DNA of 64,000 bases from Rhodanobacter humi (GTDB lineage: Bacteria > Pseudomonadota > Gammaproteobacteria > Xanthomonadales > Rhodanobacteraceae), in the NCBI RefSeq assembly GCF_041107455.1, contig NZ_JBGBPY010000001.1, forward strand, positions 2,666,001-2,730,000, written 5' to 3'. The position numbers and the translations under genes were made by a program. The number at the start of each line of letters is the position of its first letter. Positions within the stretch are counted from its first letter, which is position 1. The notes beneath the pieces were generated by a model. That model searched no databases and had not been told where the DNA came from. It was given only the letters and a program-made list of their open reading frames with translations. This document shows positions 28,217 through 33,142 of the stretch, piece by piece.

Positions 28217-28298
28217 GTAAAAAGAGACTTCCTCCCCTTTCGGCCTCGAAGGCCATGATGGTGTTGCGACACAACCGTCAGCAGAAGAGGAAGTCTCC

Positions 28299-29378
28299 AT
28301 GAGCACTATAACCCTGGGTGTGGACTTGGCGAAGAGCGTGTTTTCGGCGTGCGAGATGGACGGCGCCGGCCACGTGCGGCGGCGGCAGGATCTGCGTCGC
28401 GATGCGTTTATCGCGTGGCTGCCGCAGCTGCCGGCGGGCACGGTGGTGGCGATGGAGGCATGCAGCGGGGCACATCATTGGGCGCGGCGCTGCCAGGCGT
28501 ACGGCTTGCAGCCGAAGATCATGGCCGCCCAGTTCGTCAAACCGTTCCGCAAGAGCTCGCGCAGCAAGAACGATCGCGCCGACGCCGAGGCGATTGCCAC
28601 CGCGGCGCGCCAGGGCAACATGCGCTTCGTGCCGGTCAAGGACATCGACCAGCAGGTGCGCCTGTCGTGGCATCGGGTGCGCGAGGGCTACAAGGCCGAA
28701 TCGCTCGCCATCGGCAATCGCATCCGTGGCCTGCTCGCCGAGTTCGGCGTGATCGTGGCGCAGAGCGATCGGGCGCTGCGTCGACGGTTGGCGGACCTGG
28801 ATGCGCAGCTCGCACTGCCCGCCGAGTTCAAGGAGTTGCTGCGTGACCTGGCCGATCACTGGACGCAGGTGCGCCTGCACTTCGACGCGTGCGATGCCCG
28901 CATCGAAGCCCACGCGCGTCAGGACGCGCGGTGCGTGCAGTTGCGCGCCATGGTGGGCATCGGCCCGATCACCGCCGATGCGGCGGTGGCCACGGTGGGC
29001 AACGCCCGCGAGTTCAAACAGGGGCGGCAGATGTCTGCATGGCTCGGCTTGGTGCCCACGCAACATTCCAGCGGCGGGCATGCACAACTGGGTGGCATCA
29101 GCTGCCGCGGTGATGCGTACCTGCGCACGCTGCTGATCCAGGGTGCCCGCAGCAGCCTGCAGCGCGCCAAGGCCGTGGCCACGGAGAAGGCCACCCCGGA
29201 ACAGCTGTGGATACGCTCACTCGATGGGCGCCTGCCCTTCGGCAAGGTGATCGTGGCCATCGCCAACAAGCACGCCCGGCAGATCTGGGCGGTACTGGCG
29301 CACGACGTGGACTACGACCCGCACGCGTGCCTGAACCACCCGATGCACCGGCAAAGCCACGCGATGCACGTGGCCTAG
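28299..29378 (+). CDS. IS110/IS1111-family transposase
   Basis: A 359-aa RNA-guided-type recombinase. The N-terminal DEDD domain has D9 (GVDLAKS), E53 (MEACSG) and D92/D95 (SKNDRADAEA). The C-terminal Transposase_20 domain reads GIGPITADAAVATVG, WLGLVPTQHSSGG and GGISCRGDAYLRTLLIQGARS. The length is normal and no frameshift is seen, so it may be active. The ATG follows AGAGGAAG. That ribosome site lies in an 11-bp perfect inverted repeat (GAGACTTCCTC / GAGGAAGTCTC) with the IS end, which could hide it in read-through transcripts. Confidence 0.95.
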   Translation: MSTITLGVDLAKSVFSACEMDGAGHVRRRQDLRRDAFIAWLPQLPAGTVVAMEACSGAHHWARRCQAYGLQPKIMAAQFVKPFRKSSRSKNDRADAEAIATAARQGNMRFVPVKDIDQQVRLSWHRVREGYKAESLAIGNRIRGLLAEFGVIVAQSDRALRRRLADLDAQLALPAEFKELLRDLADHWTQVRLHFDACDARIEAHARQDARCVQLRAMVGIGPITADAAVATVGNAREFKQGRQMSAWLGLVPTQHSSGGHAQLGGISCRGDAYLRTLLIQGARSSLQRAKAVATEKATPEQLWIRSLDGRLPFGKVIVAIANKHARQIWAVLAHDVDYDPHACLNHPMHRQSHAMHVA

Positions 29379-29439
29379 AAGAAGTTTCGCTCCATCGTCA
29401 GCGCGATACGGTAGACAACAGGTCAGACCACCCCGGAGA

Positions 29440-29595
29440 GAACCTGGCTAACTGGATGGACGTCCAAACGGCGCTTCGGCCGATCCCCGAGCCCCGGACA
29501 GTCCGATGAACGAAAGAGGTCTTCGGGTGCGGTTTATACAGAGGTCCGAGTCGGCCACATCGGCTCAACAAGACCGGTTACGGAAATGCCGTCTG
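29440..29595 (+). ncRNA. candidate bridge/seek RNA region of the IS
   Basis: IS1111-group elements encode their guide RNA downstream of the transposase gene, which is where this segment lies. Suggestive matches: GGCTAAC (29446-29452) is complementary to the attC core end GTTAGCC; TGAACGAA (29507-29514) repeats the attC flank TGAACGA; TTACGGAAATG (29578-29588) is an exact 11-nt copy of the IS right end (29720-29730). These fit target- and donor-guide segments, but the matches are short. RNA ends and fold are unknown. Confidence 0.4.
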
Positions 29596-29729
29596 ACACT
29601 CGTTGCAGCACGCACAGCACTGACGCGCAGCACGTAGAAAACAGGACAACACCATGACCAGCAGTGGCCCGAAAGCTCAGGGCAAAAGCATCATGCGCCC
29701 GGGCTTGATCGGAAGTCTCTTACGGAAAT

Positions 29730-29736
29730 GTTAGAC
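29730..29736 (-). repeat. attC site C, core-site remnant right of the IS
   Basis: GTTAGAC directly follows the IS right end and fits GTTRRRY. Joined to 28170-28216 it restores an attC of normal size. On the minus strand it gives the TAA stop of the small membrane cassette gene. Confidence 0.75.
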
Positions 29737-29946
29737 GCCGCCAGCATCGTCCTCGCTGCTGTCGGTGCCAGATTTGGCTGCGTGCTTTTTGCCTAACGCA
29801 ATCCCAAACAGGACGCCGATTGCAATACCCGGGCCGATACCTAGAGCGAGATTGCCAAAGATTATTCCGAGGCCACACCCAATCGCAACGCCAATGCTGA
29901 TACCAAAACCCAAGTAACGCTGCCGCTCCGTCTGTTGCTTTGACAT
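29731..29946 (-). CDS. cassette-encoded small glycine-zipper membrane protein
   Basis: A 71-aa protein: a short charged head (MSKQQTERQRYLGFG), a hydrophobic core of about 35 residues with GxxxG-type glycine spacing (ISIGVAIGCGLGIIFGNLALGIG, PGIAIGVLFGIALGKK) and an acidic tail. Glycine-zipper hairpins of this kind insert in membranes; no specific function is known to me. The ATG at 29946 is preferred because the longer frame would start inside the next cassette. The stop codon is provided by attC C. Confidence 0.7.
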   Translation of the reverse strand: MSKQQTERQRYLGFGISIGVAIGCGLGIIFGNLALGIGPGIAIGVLFGIALGKKHAAKSGTDSSEDDAGGV

Positions 29947-29963
29947 GCCTCGAATCCTGTGGC

Positions 29964-30016
29964 GCCTAACGCTGGAGTTAAGCGGCGGCGTAGCCGTCCG
30001 CCTTGAACGGTTAGGC
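29964..30016 (-). repeat. attC site D
   Basis: GCCTAAC (29964-29970) and GTTAGGC (30010-30016) with inner arms GAGTTAAGCGGCGGCG and CCGTCCGCCTTGAACG; 53 bp. The inner sequence is nearly identical to site C and closely related to B, as expected for sites of one integron. It closes the DUF4160 cassette on the minus strand. Confidence 0.85.
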
Positions 30017-30022
30017 CGCGTA

Positions 30023-30409
30023 CTACTCACTGATGGGCCCAACTGGGCAATCGGATGGCCTCGTGGAGTTCCACGCGGAAACAAGTTGTGGCCGGGACCG
30101 CTCATACCACCATTGGATCAAATTTTTTTCGCGCCCACCGATATTGCCATGCATGAAAGCACAGTCTTGAATAGTGAAGGAAGCCTCTATGTCCGGGCTT
30201 TTTACATGGAAGTGGGGTGGAGAATGTTCGTTGGCGTAGACATGGATCTGAAGTCCCTGAACACGCGCGACTAGTTGCTTGATGCTGTAAAGCGATCCAT
30301 CCATCCAGACCGAGAAGCCGCCCGAGAGAAGATCTGAGAGAACAGCAGCAGAATCCTGTAAGGACTCAGCGGCTCTCGCTCTTTGCTCAATTTCCTCGTA
30401 TGGATTCAT
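30023..30409 (-). CDS. cassette-encoded DUF4160 protein
   Basis: A 128-aa soluble protein. The C-terminal 75 residues fit DUF4160 (LQIHVYANEHSPPHFHVKSPD, ASFTIQDCAFMHGNI, LIQWWYERSRPQLVSAWNSTRP), including the PPHFHV motif. DUF4160 proteins are often near toxin-antitoxin-like DUF2442 partners; none is visible here. The N-terminal 50 residues are an unassigned helical region. It is the first cassette next to the lone core site at 30415, thus the position closest to a possible cassette promoter. Confidence 0.85.
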   Translation of the reverse strand: MNPYEEIEQRARAAESLQDSAAVLSDLLSGGFSVWMDGSLYSIKQLVARVQGLQIHVYANEHSPPHFHVKSPDIEASFTIQDCAFMHGNIGGREKNLIQWWYERSRPQLVSAWNSTRPSDCPVGPISE

Positions 30410-30414
30410 TAGCG

Positions 30415-30421
30415 GCCTAAC
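30415..30421 (-). other. lone integron core site (attI junction or truncated attC)
   Basis: GTTAGGC on the minus strand, preceded by CTACTAAGC, without the partner half expected in an attC. A single core site at the start of the cassette row, with the integrase fragment on the opposite strand beyond it, is what an attI-cassette junction looks like. A truncated attC cannot be excluded. Confidence 0.5.
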
Positions 30422-30456
30422 GCTTAGTAGTCCCCAGATCGGGGCATATGCGTGCC

Positions 30457-30485
30457 ATGCTCCACGCTCGCTGAGGCACCGTCAA
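30457..30485 (-). promoter_or_regulatory. possible cassette promoter
   Basis: On the minus strand TTGACG (30485-30480) and GAGCAT (30462-30457) are 17 bp apart, about 50 bp before the DUF4160 gene. The -35 is good and the -10 is weak. The position fits an integron Pc promoter located between attI and intI. Confidence 0.3.
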
Positions 30486-30610
30486 GCGGGGAAATCCTGC
30501 AAACCATCAAGGACTTGCCCGGCTGTCTCGGCTCGCCGCATAGGCGGATGCTGGTATGCATATCTGGCGAAATGAGGTGTGTATGTCATATCACCCCCGA
30601 AAACGCCGAT

Positions 30611-30715
30611 ATGCATGCCGACGCAGGCAAGTCGCCGCGGCTGCTGGACGAGGTGCGCGGGTGCTTCGGGTTAGCCACTACAGCCTGGGTTCCAGAGCGG
30701 TTTCAGGTCCACTTG
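30611..30715 (+). pseudogene. intI: 5' remnant of an integron integrase gene (intI), frameshifted
   Basis: Starting at ATG 30611, frame 1 gives MHADAGKSPRLLDEVR; after a one-base loss near 30658 another frame continues RVLRVSHYSL, and a second shift gives SERF-VH. Together these resemble the IntI N-terminus (a RLLDxVR...LRxxHYSxRTEQAYVxW pattern). Only about 35 codons remain, with no catalytic Arg or Tyr. Orientation opposite to the cassettes is the normal integron arrangement. The call rests on this motif alone. Confidence 0.5.
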
Positions 30716-30830
30716 CTGGCAAGACAACTCGCGTGCGAAGGCGTGGATACCGGACCACTGGTCGCGTGCTTTGGACTGTCGCGTGACGAGGCGGGACCTG
30801 ATCCTCGCGATGCGCGCGCCAGTGGCGTGA
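30716..30830 (+). pseudogene. diverged duplicate of the DUF2802 gene 3' end
   Basis: CTGGC...CAACTCGCGTGCGAAGGCG through GACGAGGCG and CTGATCCTCGCGATGCGCG aligns along its whole length with 26896-27009. The translated frame LLARQLACEGVDTGPLVACFGLSRDEA matches ELAKQLAREGADVEQLVACCGLSRDEA; an extra base then breaks the frame. Same orientation as the intact gene, so the island is flanked by an imperfect direct repeat of this gene end. Confidence 0.8.
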
Positions 30831-30831
30831 A

Positions 30832-31098
30832 TCAGCCCTGCTCCTCCGCCGCGTCATAGACCGCGGCCAACACCGAAGCCGCCGCAGCGTAGAGCAGCAC
30901 CGGCACGTCGTCGCGCAGGCGCAGGCCGGCCAAGAGGGCGGCGATCTGCGGATCGGAGTGCAGCGGCAGGCCCAGTGCCTGCGCGCGGGCGCGCAGGCTT
31001 TCCAGCGACTCGGGTGGCAGCGCGCGCGTCTCGCCGCTGCCGGGCGCGGACAGGCGCAGGCTGACCCGGCGCGCGGGAGGAGAAGTCGGCGGGTTCAT
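30832..31098 (-). CDS. FlhB C-terminal-domain-like protein
   Basis: An 88-aa soluble protein resembling the part of FlhB after the NPTH site (RARAQALGLPLHSDPQIAALLAGLRLRDDVPVLLYAAAASVLAAVY). It lacks membrane segments and the NPTH cleavage motif. Stand-alone FlhB_C proteins (FhlX/YlqH type) are known next to FliK-like genes. It starts 10 bp after the FliK-like stop, forming a two-gene unit on the minus strand. A role in flagellar export switching is inference. Confidence 0.8.
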   Translation of the reverse strand: MNPPTSPPARRVSLRLSAPGSGETRALPPESLESLRARAQALGLPLHSDPQIAALLAGLRLRDDVPVLLYAAAASVLAAVYDAAEEQG

Positions 31099-31108
31099 GT
31101 CGACGTGC

Positions 31109-32254
31109 TCATGCGGTGGCCTGCAGCAGCACGGCGCTGTAGCGGTTCGGCGGCTCGGGCAGGCCCAGTTGGCAACTCAGCTGGTCGAGCAGCAGGCCGC
31201 AGGCGGCCAGGCGCTGGCGCAGCGCGCCGAACTGGCGCTCCAGCCGTTGCACGGTATCGGCTTGCGCGGCCCACAGGCGCACCGACAGGCGCGGCTCGCG
31301 CAGCTGCAATTCGCCTTGCACCGCGCCCAGCGCGGGCAGGTCCAGCGCGAAGCCCAGGTTCCAGCCGCGGCTGCCGTCGCCGGTGTCGATGGCGTATTCC
31401 AGCTGCAGTTGCAGCACGTCGCGGCCGTCCACGCCGTGCAGCGGAATCTCGATCATCCACGCCGGCAGCGGGCCGCTGGCGGACTCCAGCTGGGCTACCT
31501 CGACCCGCGCCAGTGCGGCCTTCACGTCGCCTTGCAGGCGATCCAGCAGCGGCTCCACTTCGTCGCCCGCCAGCAGCGACGGCGGCAGGGACGCGCGCGG
31601 CTGCGCCTGCAGGCCGCGCTGCAGCATGGGGGGTGCGGTGTCGCCGGTGTTCCGCGTCGACGGTGCCGGCGCGCGACGGTCGAGCAAGGCGACCAGGCGC
31701 AGCAGCGCACCCTTCCAGTCGTCCTGCAGCGGGGGCGCCGGTTGGCCCGGCGGACGCGCAAGCAGGGATTCGAGGAACAGCCCGCTGTGTTCGATCGCCA
31801 CGCGCAGGCCTTCGCCGCGGGTGACCTCCGCCGGGCTGGGCATGGCCTGTTCGAGCAGGGCGAGCGCGTTGCGCAGTTCCGGCGGCAACTGGCGCAGCAC
31901 CGGCCGCTGGGCCAGCGCGTCCAGCGTGGCCAGCAGCGGCGCGTAACCGTTCTGCTGCGGCAGGCGCTCGCGCAGGGCGCGCTGCAGCACGGGGTCGCTC
32001 GGCTGCGCGAGCATCTCCAGTTGCGGCTGGGCGCCCAGGCTCAGCACGCGCACCTGGAATTGTGCGGGCAGCTGTCCGCCGGCCACGTCGGCCTCCACCG
32101 TCAGCGTGCCGATCTGCAGGACCTGCAGGCCCTGCGCATTCACGCCCAGCGGCCGCGCCAGCAGCACGCTGCCGATGCGCCAGCTCGGCGCGGCGCTGCC
32201 AGAGGCGGCGCCGGCCCAGGTCAGGGCGGCAAGGCTGGTCGGCTGGATGATCAA
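31109..32254 (-). CDS. second FliK-like hook-length control family protein
   Basis: A 381-aa protein ending in a FliK_C-type domain: PAWMIEIPLHGVDGRDVLQLQLEYAI, then GELQLREPRLSVRLWAAQADTVQRLERQFGALRQRLAACGLLLDQLSCQLG. The N-terminal half has a beta-rich part (GTLTVEADVAGGQLPAQFQVRVL) and is not the low-complexity type seen in the fliK at 7935. The TTG start at 32254 is chosen because AGGA lies about 7 nt upstream and no better start exists. Paired with the FlhB_C-like gene and preceded by a sigma-28-like promoter. Confidence 0.75.
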   Translation of the reverse strand: MIIQPTSLAALTWAGAASGSAAPSWRIGSVLLARPLGVNAQGLQVLQIGTLTVEADVAGGQLPAQFQVRVLSLGAQPQLEMLAQPSDPVLQRALRERLPQQNGYAPLLATLDALAQRPVLRQLPPELRNALALLEQAMPSPAEVTRGEGLRVAIEHSGLFLESLLARPPGQPAPPLQDDWKGALLRLVALLDRRAPAPSTRNTGDTAPPMLQRGLQAQPRASLPPSLLAGDEVEPLLDRLQGDVKAALARVEVAQLESASGPLPAWMIEIPLHGVDGRDVLQLQLEYAIDTGDGSRGWNLGFALDLPALGAVQGELQLREPRLSVRLWAAQADTVQRLERQFGALRQRLAACGLLLDQLSCQLGLPEPPNRYSAVLLQATA

Positions 32255-32305
32255 GCGGATTCCTGCGCGTGGAGGGTGGTGTCGAGAGCGGGCTCGTCCC
32301 AAAGG

Positions 32306-32332
32306 ACATCGACCGTTTTCGCACGAACTTGA
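32306..32332 (-). promoter_or_regulatory. sigma-28-like promoter for the FliK-like gene
   Basis: On the minus strand TCAAGTTC-N11-GTCGATGT fits TAAAGTTT-N11-GCCGATAA at spacing and core positions. It lies about 52 bp before the TTG start and back to back with the promoter at 32362. Confidence 0.55.
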
Positions 32333-32361
32333 GGCGACGTCGCCGGACCGGCAAATGGGCC

Positions 32362-32388
32362 TAAAGCGTGCACCAGCGCGGCCGATAA
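32362..32388 (+). promoter_or_regulatory. sigma-28 promoter of the second chemotaxis operon
   Basis: TAAAGCGT-N11-GCCGATAA has a perfect -10 and a good -35 with exact 11-bp spacing. It is 42 bp before the STAS gene that opens the operon. Confidence 0.85.
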
Positions 32389-32430
32389 GCCCAGCAGTCG
32401 GCGCCAACGGGCGCGAACGGAGCGATGGGC

Positions 32431-32757
32431 ATGGCCGGCAAGCGGGCGGCGAAACGGGACGGCGAACAGGCGGCAGGCGAGGCGGTGGTGCTGCCGCCGG
32501 ACTGCCGCATGGCCACCCTGGCGGCGCTGCACACCGAACTGGTGGCGGCCTTGCCGGGCGGCGCCGTCGAGCTCGACGGCAGCCAGGTGGAGCGCGTGGA
32601 TACCGCCGCGCTGCAGCTGCTGGTGCTGCTGCGCCGCGCGCTGGACGGTCGCGGCGGCGCGCTGGCTTGGCGCGGCAGCAGCGCGGCCCTGAACGACGCG
32701 GCCGGGCTCTTGGGCCTGGCGAAGATTCTGGAACTGCCGGCCGCCCGGCCGGCCTGA
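32431..32757 (+). CDS. STAS-domain protein, first gene of chemotaxis operon 2
   Basis: A 108-aa single STAS domain, the fold of anti-sigma-factor antagonists (ELDGSQVERVDTAALQLLVLLRRALDGRGGALAWRG). The usual phospho-Ser position is DTAAL, that is Thr rather than the DSSGL form. The ATG at 32431 is preferred over 32425 because GGAG (32419-32422) is 8 nt upstream. STAS genes open several chemotaxis operons of this type; the partner is unknown. Followed 13 bp later by cheY. Confidence 0.82.
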   Translation: MAGKRAAKRDGEQAAGEAVVLPPDCRMATLAALHTELVAALPGGAVELDGSQVERVDTAALQLLVLLRRALDGRGGALAWRGSSAALNDAAGLLGLAKILELPAARPA

Positions 32758-32770
32758 ACGAGGTGGCAGC

Positions 32771-33133
32771 ATGGCAAAGATTCTCGCGGTAGACGATTCG
32801 GCTTCGATGCGCGGCATGGTGGCCTTCACCCTGCGCGGCGCGGGCCACGAGGTGACCGAGGCCGAGAACGGCCAGTTGGCGCTGGATGCGGCCGGCGGCA
32901 GCGCGTTCGACCTGGTGCTGGCCGACGTCAACATGCCGGTGATGGACGGCATCAGCATGGTGCGCGCGCTGCGCGCGAAGCCCGAGTACAAGGGCGTGCC
33001 GATCCTGATGCTCACCACCGAGTCGCACACCGAGAAGAAGATGGAAGGCAAGGCCGCCGGCGCCACCGGCTGGCTGGTCAAGCCGTTCGACCCCGAGCAG
33101 CTGCTGGCCACCGTCAAGCGCGTGCTGGGTTAA
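32771..33133 (+). CDS. cheY: CheY-family response regulator, operon 2
   Basis: A 120-aa single receiver domain with D8-D9, phospho-acceptor D52 (LVLADVNMPVMDG), T82/T83 and K104 (WLVKPF). The sequence style (MAKILAVDDSASMRGMVAFTLRGAGHEVTEA) matches the CheY type found in operons with CheA, CheW, CheR, CheD and CheB. Whether it binds the motor or acts as a phosphate sink for the CheA at 33143 cannot be told from sequence. Confidence 0.9.
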   Translation: MAKILAVDDSASMRGMVAFTLRGAGHEVTEAENGQLALDAAGGSAFDLVLADVNMPVMDGISMVRALRAKPEYKGVPILMLTTESHTEKKMEGKAAGATGWLVKPFDPEQLLATVKRVLG

Positions 33134-33142
33134 GGGGCATCG

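Larger units (their letters stand above)
28217..29729 (+). mobile_element. IS110-family, IS1111-group element inserted in an attC site
   Basis: About 1.5 kb between the two parts of attC C. Sub-terminal inverted repeats AGAGACTTCC (28223-28232) and GGAAGTCTCT (29711-29720) lie a few bases inside the ends, as in the IS1111 group. One DEDD transposase gene is followed by about 350 bp of non-coding sequence at the 3' side, again the IS1111 layout. A subset of the IS1111 group (IS1111-attC) is known to target attC sites, and this insertion point fits. Exact ends are uncertain by a few bases. Confidence 0.85.

Noticed and set aside
27043-30421. CRISPR array
   Set aside because: The repeated palindromes are spaced by whole genes, differ in length and carry integron core sites; no short regular spacers.
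30424-30431. TTAGTAGT as a LexA site for intI
   Set aside because: It matches only one half of the xanthomonad LexA palindrome; the second half is absent.
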